Assembly (NCBI GenBank): GCA_038254585.1
Contig: JBBSGA010000019.1
Span: 1 to 32,454, forward strand
Source of the DNA: JBBSGA01 sp038254585
GTDB lineage: Bacteria; Chloroflexota; Chloroflexia; Chloroflexales; Kallotenuaceae
Direction: 5' to 3'
Length of the DNA stretch: 32,454 bases
Each line of letters begins with the position of its first letter. Position 1 is the first letter of the stretch. Positions 8,292-15,956 of this stretch are shown piece after piece. The notes below the pieces were generated by a model. It was not told the origin of the DNA. It made no database searches and was given only the letters and a program-made list of their open reading frames with translations. A program made the translations under genes and the position numbers.

Positions 8292-8972
8292 TCATCCGCC
8301 ACCCGGCACTGCAGTCGATTCGACCCGCTCGAGCAGCTTCGCCAACGGCAGCTCCTCCAGAGACTCCACCCGCAGCGCGACTTCGGGCAGCTCGATCTGG
8401 GCTGTCATATTATTCGGCACTGCCACACAGCGCATACCAGCGGCGGCTGCCGCGACCATCCCGTTCGGGGAGTCCTCGAAGACGACGCACGCCTCCGGAG
8501 CGACCCCGAGACAGGCGGCCGCGCTCAGGAAGAGCTCCGGGGCAGGCTTGACCTGCGTCACGTCGTCGCGGCTGCGCACACAGGTGAAGTAATCCCGGAT
8601 CTCATGGTGTCTAAGCCAGCGCTCGACCCAGTCGCGGGTCGAGCTGGTCGCAACCGCCATTTTCAGCCCTGCTGACCGACCTTCCGCGAGCACGGTTCTC
8701 ACGCCGGGCCGCAGCTCCTCCTGCTCCACCAGTCCGACGTGATGGGCGCGGCGGTCGCTCAGAGTAGCATCGCGGTCGATCGGGCGCCCCAAGAGTTCTT
8801 CGAGGTCAGCACAGGGATCGAACATGCCGTGCGTTCCCAGGTCGAGCAGCCATCGGTCAAGCCGGAGCCGGACACCGTAGCTTTCATAGAGACTATTCCA
8901 GGTCCGGTAATGGAGCGTCTCGGTATCGACAATCAGCCCGTCGAAGTCGAAGATCAGCGCTGTGATCGTCAT
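8292..8972 (-). CDS. HAD-superfamily phosphatase/phosphomutase-like hydrolase
   Basis: A 226-residue HAD hydrolase with all four motifs. DFDGLIVDTE (about 9-18) holds the nucleophile and acid-base aspartates, VATSST the motif II serine/threonine, KPAPELF the motif III lysine, and VFEDSPNGM the motif IV acidic pair. A helical cap of the beta-phosphoglucomutase type (C1 cap) lies between motif I and II. Family members act on sugar phosphates or are phosphoglycolate or pseudouridine-5'-phosphate phosphatases; the substrate cannot be fixed here. The ATG is preceded by AAAGGGG 4 bases upstream and by a minus-strand promoter at 9015-9043. It lies 155 bases upstream of the sigma gene and is probably transcribed separately. 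Confidence 0.88.
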   Translation of the reverse strand: MTITALIFDFDGLIVDTETLHYRTWNSLYESYGVRLRLDRWLLDLGTHGMFDPCADLEELLGRPIDRDATLSDRRAHHVGLVEQEELRPGVRTVLAEGRSAGLKMAVATSSTRDWVERWLRHHEIRDYFTCVRSRDDVTQVKPAPELFLSAAACLGVAPEACVVFEDSPNGMVAAAAAGMRCVAVPNNMTAQIELPEVALRVESLEELPLAKLLERVESTAVPGGG

Positions 8973-9014
8973 GCGTCCCCTTTCTCGTGCATTAAGCCCA
9001 TCTATCTAGCCCAA

Positions 9015-9043
9015 AGTATACCGGCTCCGTTGACCAATGTTAC
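9015..9043 (-). promoter_or_regulatory. Sigma-70-type promoter for the HAD gene
   Basis: Minus strand: -35 GTAACA (9038-9043), 17-base spacer, -10 TATACT (9015-9020). The -10 ends about 40 bases before the ATG at 8972. Confidence 0.45.
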
Positions 9044-9174
9044 CCGCTCGTGACCCTCGTGCACGGAGGGCCAACTGGCATATTCCGCCCTCGGCTTTGA
9101 CACACGAGCGCTCGCCAACCCCCCTGTCACGTGATCCTGACAAAACTGTTAGATCGCCATCCGGATCGATCGTG

Positions 9175-9180
9175 TATACT
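9175..9180 (+). promoter_or_regulatory. Possible -10 box for the glmS leader/structured RNA
   Basis: TATACT at 9175-9180 on the plus strand, with a CTGACA at 9137-9142 that is too far (32 bases) to act as a normal -35. Transcription starting near 9187 would cover all the hairpins listed for the downstream region. Confidence 0.3.
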
Positions 9181-9186
9181 TGTGCT

Positions 9187-9655
9187 CGAGTATAGCGAAA
9201 AGGAGCTCGCCAGCCCGTAACATATCAAGCGCTGGGCCTGCAGCTAATCCCCTTCTACGAGCATTCTGCAGGAAACGAGGTAGAGGTTCCTCGCCGCGAG
9301 GCGAGTGCTTACCGGATGGGACGCCACAAGCCGGGGTGCGGCATAAGGCATGGCACGCCTTGCGACCGGACCCGACCCAAGAGACTTGCGAGCGCATCTG
9401 GGAAAAGCGATGATCAGCGGATGCCTCTAGGATGTAGGTCGCCCTCCTCCAAGGATGTCCCAAAACCGCCGGGCGACCGGCGGCACAACTCGGACATCTA
9501 GCGATCACCTCATAAGCACTTCGTCAGGGGCATCGCATGATGCCACGTGGTCGCCACTTGGACCCGCGTGGCTCCGAATGCCGGCCGGCCTTGTGCTTTT
9601 TTGATTTTCATCGGCACCAGCAACATCTGCCTGCCCGATATGGGGCTATCGGCAG
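9187..9655 (+). ncRNA. Candidate structured RNA or long glmS 5' leader
   Basis: Part of a 759-base gene-free stretch (8973-9731) with no convincing open frame. Helices that can be read on the plus strand: CCAGC/GCTGG (9210-9214 with 9231-9235); CCTGCAG/CTGCAGG (9237-9243 with 9266-9272); GGTAG/CTTACC closing at 9279-9313, enclosing CTCGCC-GCGA-GGCGAG (9290-9305); AAGGC/GCCTT near 9345-9361; CCGCCGG-GCGA-CCGGCGG (9466-9483); and a 9-bp hairpin with one bulge at 9631-9655. Two loops are GCGA, a GNRA tetraloop on this strand only, which favours plus-strand RNA. No RNase P, tmRNA, SRP, T-box or glmS-ribozyme core sequence was recognised. It may be an independent RNA or the leader of glmS, whose ATG is at 9732. 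Confidence 0.4.
9427..9501 (+). other. Two mutually exclusive RNA folds (switch-like)
   Basis: Fold A: CTAG/CTAG plus ATGT/ACAT (9427-9435 with 9494-9501, one bulged G) around GGTCGCCC/GGGCGACC (9437-9444 with 9471-9478, 8 perfect pairs). Fold B: GATGTCC/GGACATC (9454-9460 with 9492-9498) around CCGCCGG-GCGA-CCGGCGG (9466-9483). The folds share 9471-9478 and 9494-9498, so both cannot form at once. Confidence 0.4.
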
Positions 9656-9731
9656 CGTTACCGGCGCACGGCGCAGGGTAAGCTGCGACGGTTACCGGCT
9701 TTCGGAAGGCGCATATAGGGAACCAGAGCTT

Positions 9732-11576
9732 ATGTGTGGCATCGTAGGATATGTCGGGCCGCGCGAGGCGACGGATGTAGTCGTCGGCGGCTTACAGCGC
9801 TTGGAATACCGTGGCTATGACTCGGCGGGCGTCGCGATCGTTCATCAGGGCCGCATGTCGATCCGCCGTTCGGTCGGCAAGCTGGCAAATCTGCGCGCCA
9901 AGCTGCATGAGACACCGACGCACGGACACCAGGGGATCGGCCATACGCGTTGGGCAACCCATGGCGCGGTCACCGAGAACAACGCTCACCCCCATCGCTC
10001 GCAGAGCGGCGATGTCGTCGTCATCCAGAACGGCATCGTCGAGAACTACCTTCAGCTTAAACAAGAACTCGTGGCGGGCGGCTATAGCTTCGACTCGCAG
10101 ACCGACACCGAGGTGATCGCCCACCTGATCGAGCGTGAGGCAACGCTTGGGGGCGGATTCTGCGAGGGCTTTCGGCGGGCCATGACGCTGCTCAAGGGCG
10201 GCAACGCAGTCGTGGCCATGAGCGTTCGCGAGGCGGGGCTGATCGCCGCCGCACGGCTCGGCAACGCAGGAGCCGTAGTCATCGGCGTCGGCGACGGCGA
10301 GCAGTTCGTCGCCTCTGATATGCCCGCGATTCTCGACTACACGCAGCGGATGGTCTTCCTGGAAGACCGCGAGATGGCGATCGTCACCGCGAACAAGATC
10401 GAGTACCGGCGGCTGGACGGTACGCCGATCAAGAAGCTGCCACAGACGGTTGCATGGGATCCGATCGCGGCAGTCAAGGGCGGCTACAAGCATTTCATGC
10501 AGAAGGAGATATACGAGCAGCCGCGCTCGATCACCGATACGCTCCACAGCCGGGTCGACCTGGAAGGCGCCGACGTGCGCCTCCCCGACCTGAAGCTAAG
10601 CGATGACGAGCTACGCGCCGTCGAGAAGATCTACACGGTCGCCTGCGGCACCGCGTGGCACGCCGGTCTCGTCGGCAAATTTCTGATCGAAACATTGGCA
10701 GGGGTTCGGGTCGAGGTCGACTACGGCTCCGAGTTCCGCTACCGCGACCCGATTCTGGACGATAAGACCTTGCTCATGGCAGTTACCCAGTCGGGAGAGA
10801 CGGCGGATACGCTCGCCGGCATGGAAGTCGCCCGGGCCGCACGTGTCAAATGCATCGGCATCGTCAACGCCGTCGGCTCGCAGACGGCCCGGCTGTCGGA
10901 CGGCGGGGTCGTCTACCTCAACGCGGGCATCGAGATCGGCGTAGCCTCGACCAAAGCCTTCACCTGCATGGTTGTCGCCCAGTATCTCTTCGCCCTCAAG
11001 CTCGCCAAGATTCGCGGCCGGCTCTCGGACGAAGAGATGCGCGTGCACCTTCAGGCGCTCTTGGCGCTGCCAAGCCAGCTCGGATCGCTGCTGCGTGACG
11101 TCTCCGTCTACGAAAAGCTCGCCGAGCGTTACCGGCACACCCGTGATATGCTCTTTCTCGGGCGCGGCGTCAACTATCCGATCGCCCTCGAGGGTGCGCT
11201 CAAGCTCAAGGAGATCTCATACATCCACGCGGAGGGCTATCCGGCCGGCGAGATGAAGCACGGGCCGATCGCACTGATCGACGAGCAGATGCCCGTCGTC
11301 TGTATCGCTCCACGCGACGACGTCTACGACAAAATGCTGTCGAATGTTGAGCAAGTCAAGGCACGCGGTGGCGAGGTCATCGCCATCACAACCGAGGGCG
11401 ACATACTTCTACACGACAAAGCGGACGTCGTGATCGAAGTACCGGCGACCCTCCCGCTGCTCCAGCCGGTCCTCAACGTCGTCCCGCTCCAGCTCCTGGC
11501 CTACTACTGCGCGGTCCGCCGCGGCGCCGACGTCGACCAGCCGAGGAATTTGGCGAAGTCGGTGACAGTGGAGTAG
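9732..11576 (+). CDS. glmS: Glutamine-fructose-6-phosphate aminotransferase (isomerizing)
   Basis: Converts fructose-6-phosphate and glutamine to glucosamine-6-phosphate, the entry step to peptidoglycan amino sugars. The start MCGIVGYVG places the catalytic cysteine at residue 2 (exposed after Met removal); the frame is open further upstream to 9537, but a longer start would bury it. The N-terminal class II glutaminase domain (about 1-240) contains TRWATHG and NGIVENY. Two SIS domains follow: ACGTAWHAGL and TQSGETADT in the first, LGRGVNYPIALEGALKLKE with HAEGYPAGEMKHGP in the second. The 614-residue protein ends NLAKSVTVE, the normal family end. A weak AGGGA lies about 12 bases upstream. The preceding 545 bases look like a structured leader; a hairpin overlaps the stop codon. 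Confidence 0.97.
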   Translation: MCGIVGYVGPREATDVVVGGLQRLEYRGYDSAGVAIVHQGRMSIRRSVGKLANLRAKLHETPTHGHQGIGHTRWATHGAVTENNAHPHRSQSGDVVVIQNGIVENYLQLKQELVAGGYSFDSQTDTEVIAHLIEREATLGGGFCEGFRRAMTLLKGGNAVVAMSVREAGLIAAARLGNAGAVVIGVGDGEQFVASDMPAILDYTQRMVFLEDREMAIVTANKIEYRRLDGTPIKKLPQTVAWDPIAAVKGGYKHFMQKEIYEQPRSITDTLHSRVDLEGADVRLPDLKLSDDELRAVEKIYTVACGTAWHAGLVGKFLIETLAGVRVEVDYGSEFRYRDPILDDKTLLMAVTQSGETADTLAGMEVARAARVKCIGIVNAVGSQTARLSDGGVVYLNAGIEIGVASTKAFTCMVVAQYLFALKLAKIRGRLSDEEMRVHLQALLALPSQLGSLLRDVSVYEKLAERYRHTRDMLFLGRGVNYPIALEGALKLKEISYIHAEGYPAGEMKHGPIALIDEQMPVVCIAPRDDVYDKMLSNVEQVKARGGEVIAITTEGDILLHDKADVVIEVPATLPLLQPVLNVVPLQLLAYYCAVRRGADVDQPRNLAKSVTVE

Positions 11577-11595
11577 CTCAGCCGGAGCCACTCCA
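11569..11595. terminator. Hairpin at the glmS/queA convergent ends
   Basis: TGGAGT-a-GCTC-agccg-GAGC-c-ACTCCA forms a 10-bp stem with one mismatch, overlapping the glmS stop codon and lying 28 bases from the queA stop. It has no U-tract; it probably serves both strands. Confidence 0.45.
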
Positions 11596-11622
11596 ACGGA
11601 TGCCGGGACCGCTACTGCCAGA

Positions 11623-12672
11623 TCAGACGATCAGCATCGCGTCGCCGAAGGAGAAGAAGCGGTAGCGCTCACGGATCGCGGCGGCATAGGCTTCACGAAT
11701 GCGGTCGCGGCCGGCGAGCGCCGAGACGAGCATCAGCAGGGTCGAGCGAGGCAGGTGAAAGTTGGTGATCAGCCCGTCGACGACGTGAAAGCGGTAGGGC
11801 GGGTAGATAAAGATATCCGTATCGCCCTGCCATGGCTCGATCGCTCCACCCTCCGCTTCGGCGCGCCGCCCGGCCGTTTCGAGAACCCGGACGGTCGTCG
11901 TCCCGACGGCGATGATTCGCCGCCCCTCGGCGAGCGCGCGATTGACGGCAGCGGCCGTGGACGCGTCCAGCTCGAAGTACTCGCTGTGCATGCGGTGGGC
12001 TGCGACGTCGTCGACCTCGACGGGACGGAAGGTGTCCAGGCCGACGTGCAGAATAACCGTCGCCCATTCGACGCCAAGCTTGCCGAGCCTGTCGAGCAGC
12101 TCAGGCGTGAAGTGCAGCCCTGCAGTCGGCGCGGCGGCAGAGCCGGGTGTCCTACTATAAACGGTCTGATATCGCTCGCCATCCGCGAGCGTAGTGTGAA
12201 TGTAGGGAGGCAGCGGCGTAACGCCGAGCCCGGCCAGCAGGGGCTCCACCGGCTCCTCGAACTCGAGCAGCCGGCCACCATGTGCAAGGGTGGCGCGTAC
12301 ATGACAGATGAGGGGCTGAGCCTCGGGACCAAACCTGATCTGTGCCCCTTCCCGGAGCCCCTTGCCGCGCACAAGCGCCTCCCACGACCGGTCGTCACGC
12401 CGCCGGAGCAGGAGAACCTCCACCTGGCCGCCGGTGGCCTTCCGGCCGAACATACGTGCCGGGAGAACGCGGCTCTCGTTCGCCACGAGCAGATCCCCCG
12501 GGCGCAGGTAACTCGCCAGGTTGCGGAAGACGGTGTGATCGAGAGTCCCGTCGCAGCGATGTAGCACGAGAAGCCGCGAGGCGTCTCGCGGCTCTACAGG
12601 AGTTTGGGCGATCAGCTCAGAGGGAAGATCGTAGTCGAAATCGTCAGTTCGGAGGTGCTTCGAGGATATCAC
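11623..12672 (-). CDS. queA: S-adenosylmethionine:tRNA ribosyltransferase-isomerase
   Basis: QueA moves the ribosyl part of SAM onto 7-aminomethyl-7-deazaguanine in tRNA, making epoxyqueuosine. The GTG at 12672 gives 349 residues beginning (M)ISSKHLRTDDFDYDLPSELIAQTP, the usual family start. The open frame reaches 12753, but the extra 27 residues are not family-like. Signature segments visible are EPRDASRLLVL, GDLLVANESRVLPARM, SAAAPTAGLHFTPELL, AVGTTTVRVLE and LITNFHLPRSTLLMLVSALAG. It lies 105 bases after secF in the same direction, with two hairpins in that gap that could separate its expression from secDF. No other queuosine gene is in the window. Confidence 0.95.
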   Translation of the reverse strand: MISSKHLRTDDFDYDLPSELIAQTPVEPRDASRLLVLHRCDGTLDHTVFRNLASYLRPGDLLVANESRVLPARMFGRKATGGQVEVLLLRRRDDRSWEALVRGKGLREGAQIRFGPEAQPLICHVRATLAHGGRLLEFEEPVEPLLAGLGVTPLPPYIHTTLADGERYQTVYSRTPGSAAAPTAGLHFTPELLDRLGKLGVEWATVILHVGLDTFRPVEVDDVAAHRMHSEYFELDASTAAAVNRALAEGRRIIAVGTTTVRVLETAGRRAEAEGGAIEPWQGDTDIFIYPPYRFHVVDGLITNFHLPRSTLLMLVSALAGRDRIREAYAAAIRERYRFFSFGDAMLIV

Positions 12673-12695
12673 TCTAGCTATCAGCCGCCACGTAC

Positions 12696-12738
12696 GGAGC
12701 AGCCTGCCACTGCTCCGGTTGAGGGCTTTACAGCCCTC
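12696..12738 (-). other. Two tandem hairpins between secF and queA
   Basis: Hairpin 1: GAGGGCT/AGCCCTC (12721-12727 with 12732-12738, 4-base loop). Hairpin 2: GGAGCAG/CTGCTCC (12696-12702 with 12710-12716, 7-base loop). Both are perfect 7-bp stems without a U-tract, 24-66 bases before the queA GTG. They may be processing, attenuation or transcript-end stabilising elements. Confidence 0.5.
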
Positions 12739-12777
12739 ATGGCGCTTGCACAATGGTTCAGTTGATGGTCGGCCGGC

Positions 12778-13740
12778 TCAGACCGTGGCTCCCGAGACGC
12801 GCTCGCGCCGCCGAAATGCGCTCCGCCAGTCGCGGCCCCAGCCATTTTCCCAGACCACGAGTAGCTGCGCAGCGTTGAAGATCGAGGAGTAGGTGCCTGA
12901 GATCAGCCCGATCGTGAGGATCAGGATGAAGTTACGGATACTCTGGCCGCCGAAGAGAATCAAGGCCAGCAGTGTGAAGAGCACCGTCAGTTGGGTATTG
13001 ATCGAGCGCGAAAGCGTCTGAACCACCGAAGCGTTGACTACATCCTCAAAGCTCTGGTTCGAGCGACGCATCCAGAGGTTCTCACGCACACGGTCGAAGA
13101 CGACGATGGTGTCGTGGACCGAGAACGAGATCACCGTGAGCAGCGCCGTCAGAAAAAGGGCGTCGACCTCCAGTCCGATGAGCCAGCCAAGGATCGAGGC
13201 CACGCCGAGCACGACCAGCACGTCGTGCAGCATTGCGACGATCGCGGCCACACCATAGCGCACCGGGTGCGGCGCCTTGCGAAACGCTAGCGTGAGGTAG
13301 CCCAGAATGACGACCGAGGCGGCGGCTACCGCGAGGATCGCCTGGTTGGTCGACTGGCGCGACACAGTCGCGCCGACCGTCTCGAAGCGCTCGAGGATCG
13401 CTCCCGGATATGCCTTCTTGATCGCGTCGACAACCTTCGCCTTCTCGGGCGACCCCTCCTTCACCTCCGGTGTGCGGACCGAGGCAAAGACGCGCTTCTG
13501 CGCGTCGGGCGGCCCTACCTGAACGTGCGCCTCGCTTACACCTGCGCTCGTAAAGATCGTGCGCACTGCCTCGCTCGAGAGCGCGGCGCTCTGGTTCGGG
13601 ACCAAAATATCCCAGACTGTACCGCCTGCGAAATCGATTCCGGTCTTAAGGCCAAGCGTGAGAAGCGAGATCAACCCCGGGATGATGACCAGGAGCGAGA
13701 TCCCGAAGTACCAATAACGATGCGACACAATGTTGAACAC
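12778..13740 (-). CDS. secF: Protein translocase subunit SecF
   Basis: Inner-membrane partner of SecD in the Sec translocon accessory complex, which uses the proton gradient to help complete protein export. The 320-residue protein has TM1 near residues 10-30 (YWYFGISLLVIIPGLISLL), then LKTGIDFAGGTVWDI, the family D-x-x-G-G motif. A periplasm-side domain and five TM helices follow in the second half, with VISFSVHDTIVVFDRVREN (about 205-223) carrying the conserved VHDT-DRVREN signature. It starts with GTG directly after the secD stop codon (TAA-GTG, no spacer), so translation is probably coupled. The C-terminus ends in a basic stretch (RSAFRRRERVSGATV). Confidence 0.96.
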   Translation of the reverse strand: MFNIVSHRYWYFGISLLVIIPGLISLLTLGLKTGIDFAGGTVWDILVPNQSAALSSEAVRTIFTSAGVSEAHVQVGPPDAQKRVFASVRTPEVKEGSPEKAKVVDAIKKAYPGAILERFETVGATVSRQSTNQAILAVAAASVVILGYLTLAFRKAPHPVRYGVAAIVAMLHDVLVVLGVASILGWLIGLEVDALFLTALLTVISFSVHDTIVVFDRVRENLWMRRSNQSFEDVVNASVVQTLSRSINTQLTVLFTLLALILFGGQSIRNFILILTIGLISGTYSSIFNAAQLLVVWENGWGRDWRSAFRRRERVSGATV

Positions 13741-15201
13741 TTAAGCCTCCGTCAGGGATCCGGTGACACCCGTGGCCGGAGCGCGCGGGGCATCGACAGC
13801 ATAGAACCAGGGCTCGGTGAAGCGGCCGGAGCGCACCACGAGCCGTAAGAACGTACGGGTAATCACAATCGCCGTAAAGAGGCTCACGAGGATGCCCAGT
13901 GCGAGAGTCAACGCAAAGCCTTTGATGATACTAACGCCGAAATTCGACCCGAACCAGTACAGAATCATGCTGGTAATCAGGGTCGAGGCGTTGGCATCGC
14001 GGATCGATGGCCAGGCGTGATCAAATCCCTGTTCTACCGCGATGCCGAGCGGCCGTCCGCGGCGAAGCTCTTCCTTGAGGCGTGAGAAGATCAGCACGTT
14101 TGCGTCGACCGCGAGGCCGATCGACAGAATGAAGCCCGCGATACCGGCGAGCGTCAGGGTGATTGGAATGAAGCGGTAGAGCGCAAAGGTGATCACGGTA
14201 TAGATCAACAGGGCGAGGTCCGCGAGCAACCCCGGCAGCCGGTAGTAGACCAGCATAAAGAGCGCCACGGCCACGAGCCCGACGAGACCGGCGATCAACG
14301 AGGCATTGATCGAGTCCTGCCCCAGCGTCGCGCTGACGCTCCGACTCGTCTCGACCTCAAACCGAATCGGCAGGGAGCCATACTTCAGCACGTTATAGAT
14401 ACTGTCACGATCCGCCGTATTGCTGGTCGAGATCTGACCGGAGCCGGGCAGTGCTGATTGGATCGTAGCCACCGATTGAACTTTGTTGTCGAGGACGATC
14501 GCCATCGGCTTCCCGACGTTGGCGGCCGTGAACTGCTGGAGCGTGCTGGCGGAGGTCCCTTTGAAGGCAAAGGCGACGAACGGCTTGCCCGTCTGATCCA
14601 CACCGGGCTGGACCGAGCTGAGATCGAGGTCCTTACCGTCGGCAATGACCTTCAGGATCGGGCCGGTCGCAGCCGTGTTCGAGACCGCCTGGGTCTGGGA
14701 GAGCGGCGCCGTGCTGGAAGCACCGTTCGTCGCAGTCACAGGCTTCGTCGCGGGGAGCGTGGGGCTACCGGTCGTACGTACAAGCTGACCGTCAGTTAGC
14801 TGCGTGCCGGCCGGATCGACAAACTCGAGCTTACCCGTCGAGCGGATCGTCTGCAGGGCCTGCTCAGGCTGCGCGACATCCGGTAACTCGACGATGACCC
14901 GGTTGTTGCCGGATGTTTGAACGGTCGCTTCGGTAACGCCCATACCGTTCACGCGCTGCTCGATCGTACCTCGCGCAAGGTCAAGCTGCTCTTTCGTCAC
15001 GTTCGGATCCGTCGCCCGGAGCAGCACCTGTGTCCCCCCCCGGAGGTCGAGACCGAAGCGCGTATGCACGTCGCGCCCAAGCCACATCTCACGCCGATCA
15101 TTCTTATCTGAGGGGTTCGAGCGCGGAGTGAGGTCGATCCAGACCGCGAGGACGGTCACGAGGACAATCAGAAGCAAAAGGTTTATGTCACGTCTGCGCA
15201 C
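13741..15201 (-). CDS. secD: Protein translocase subunit SecD
   Basis: Membrane subunit of the SecDF accessory complex of the Sec translocon. The 486-residue protein has TM1 at about 7-23 and FGLDLRGGTQVLLRA (about 49-63), the SecD D1 signature. The P1 head domain (about 75-270) follows, with a low-complexity serine/threonine/alanine linker near 150-190. A five-helix membrane domain near 295-465 includes LTLAGIAGFILSIGLAVDANVLIFSRLKEELRRG, the conserved AVDANVLIFxRxKEE region. The start is GTG, with TGGAGG 13 bases upstream. A perfect-consensus promoter lies 127-155 bases upstream. yajC is not adjacent in this window. Confidence 0.96.
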   Translation of the reverse strand: MRRRDINLLLLIVLVTVLAVWIDLTPRSNPSDKNDRREMWLGRDVHTRFGLDLRGGTQVLLRATDPNVTKEQLDLARGTIEQRVNGMGVTEATVQTSGNNRVIVELPDVAQPEQALQTIRSTGKLEFVDPAGTQLTDGQLVRTTGSPTLPATKPVTATNGASSTAPLSQTQAVSNTAATGPILKVIADGKDLDLSSVQPGVDQTGKPFVAFAFKGTSASTLQQFTAANVGKPMAIVLDNKVQSVATIQSALPGSGQISTSNTADRDSIYNVLKYGSLPIRFEVETSRSVSATLGQDSINASLIAGLVGLVAVALFMLVYYRLPGLLADLALLIYTVITFALYRFIPITLTLAGIAGFILSIGLAVDANVLIFSRLKEELRRGRPLGIAVEQGFDHAWPSIRDANASTLITSMILYWFGSNFGVSIIKGFALTLALGILVSLFTAIVITRTFLRLVVRSGRFTEPWFYAVDAPRAPATGVTGSLTEA

Positions 15202-15568
15202 GGATTGTACTGGGCCTCCATTGTGATAATGGGTCGCAAGCGTCGTTAAGAGAGTATCAGGCTACGAACGATCTGGAGTCGACCTTTCAGGCGACGCGCG
15301 GCCACGAAAGCATTTGTGAACCTAAGAATTATAGGTTGCGGAACAGGGGCTGTCAAAGATCGAGTAGCCCGCTGGGGCCGCCGGCAAGAACCAGAAGTCT
15401 GGCACCGATGTGGGATCAGGGAGGAGCCGATCCGCCGCGTTTCTGTTTCTCACCTGTGGTAGAATTGGCGATACCTCGCAAATATAGCATTCGAGTCGCC
15501 TCACGCGCTAAGGACACGAGGCAGCGCCGCCACGAAAGCGCCTGTGATCGACTCCACAAGGAATCTGT
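15202..15568. other. Gene-free divergent region secD / 92-aa gene
   Basis: This 367-base gap holds the secDF promoter at 15328-15356. I see no convincing promoter for the plus-strand 92-aa gene, no tRNA and no folded-RNA signature. An 11-base direct repeat (GCCACGAAAGC at 15301 and near 15530) is the only other pattern noticed. Confidence 0.5.
15328..15356 (-). promoter_or_regulatory. Perfect-consensus sigma-70 promoter for secDF
   Basis: Minus strand: TTGACA (15351-15356), exactly 17 bases, TATAAT (15328-15333). All 12 hexamer bases match consensus. Transcription would start near 15321, leaving a leader of about 120 bases before the secD GTG at 15201. Confidence 0.75.
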
Positions 15569-15847
15569 ATGGGAACCACTGATGTACTTGTGCGCGTCAT
15601 GATTTTCGCTATGGCGGGATGGGTTGCAACGTCGTATCGCATTGTGCACTCCGGCCTCGACGCGCGCTGGCGGCGCCGGTTGATCATTCCTCTCTGGTTC
15701 GTGTGGATGACCTTCGGACTTGCTGGGCCGGTCTACACTGGCTCGCTCGCGCTGACCGATGCGTTATCGACAGGCGCCAGCTTCACGATTGGGATGACCG
15801 TTTACCTTCTGCTCTATACGCTGCAGCGCCGCTCGCGCTCGCGCTAG
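15569..15847 (+). CDS. Small hypothetical membrane protein
   Basis: Unrecognised 92-residue protein. Three hydrophobic stretches are likely membrane helices (about residues 5-22 VLVRVMIFAMAGWVATSY, 38-57 LIIPLWFVWMTFGLAGPVYT and 64-84 ALSTGASFTIGMTVYLLLYT). A basic loop (DARWRRR) lies between helices 1 and 2, and the tail is basic (QRRSRSR). The ATG has AAGGAA 7 bases upstream. A strong hairpin 29 bases after its stop suggests a single-gene transcript. Support for it being real is the ribosome-binding site, hydrophobicity and terminator, not homology. No function is proposed. Confidence 0.6.
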   Translation: MGTTDVLVRVMIFAMAGWVATSYRIVHSGLDARWRRRLIIPLWFVWMTFGLAGPVYTGSLALTDALSTGASFTIGMTVYLLLYTLQRRSRSR

Positions 15848-15875
15848 CTGCCACAGTCAGAATCTCCGGGCTGCG

Positions 15876-15901
15876 CGCGGGCGCCATGGCAGGCGCCCGC
15901 G
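15876..15901 (+). terminator. Strong hairpin after the 92-aa gene
   Basis: CGCGGGCGCC / GGCGCCCGCG form a perfect 10-bp stem with a 6-base loop (15876-15885 with 15892-15901), extendable by G-U pairs. It is followed by TGTGTGTG rather than a pure U-tract. Confidence 0.55.
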
Positions 15902-15926
15902 TGTGTGTGCTCGGCGAGCGTGGCAG

Positions 15927-15932
15927 TATAAT
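15927..15932 (+). promoter_or_regulatory. -10 box likely for gpsA
   Basis: TATAAT at 15927-15932, 24 bases before the gpsA TTG. The -35 position falls in a TGTGTG run and is poor. The site lies immediately after the upstream terminator hairpin. Confidence 0.35.
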
Positions 15933-15956
15933 CCTGTCCCGAGGAAGGAACTCCTG

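Noticed and set aside
9149..9508. 119-codon minus-strand frame in the glmS upstream gap
   Set aside because: No motif or ribosome-binding site; the same bases form the hairpins of the plus-strand structured region.
9187..9655. RNase P RNA, tmRNA, SRP RNA, T-box or glmS ribozyme
   Set aside because: None of the characteristic core sequences (such as the GAGGAAAGTCC block of RNase P or the tmRNA ends) is present.
9657..9699. GTTACCGGC direct repeat before glmS
   Set aside because: Nine bases, two copies, no known binding protein; noted but too weak to call an operator.
9537..9731. N-terminal extension of GlmS from ATG 9537
   Set aside because: GlmS needs its catalytic cysteine at position 2; the extension is not family-like and lies in the structured leader.
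15314..15320. TTGTGAA Rex half-site near the secD promoter
   Set aside because: No matching right half at a usable distance.
15301..15541. Direct repeat GCCACGAAAGC at two places in the secD upstream gap
   Set aside because: Only 11 bases and two copies 230 bases apart, without further symmetry; may be chance.
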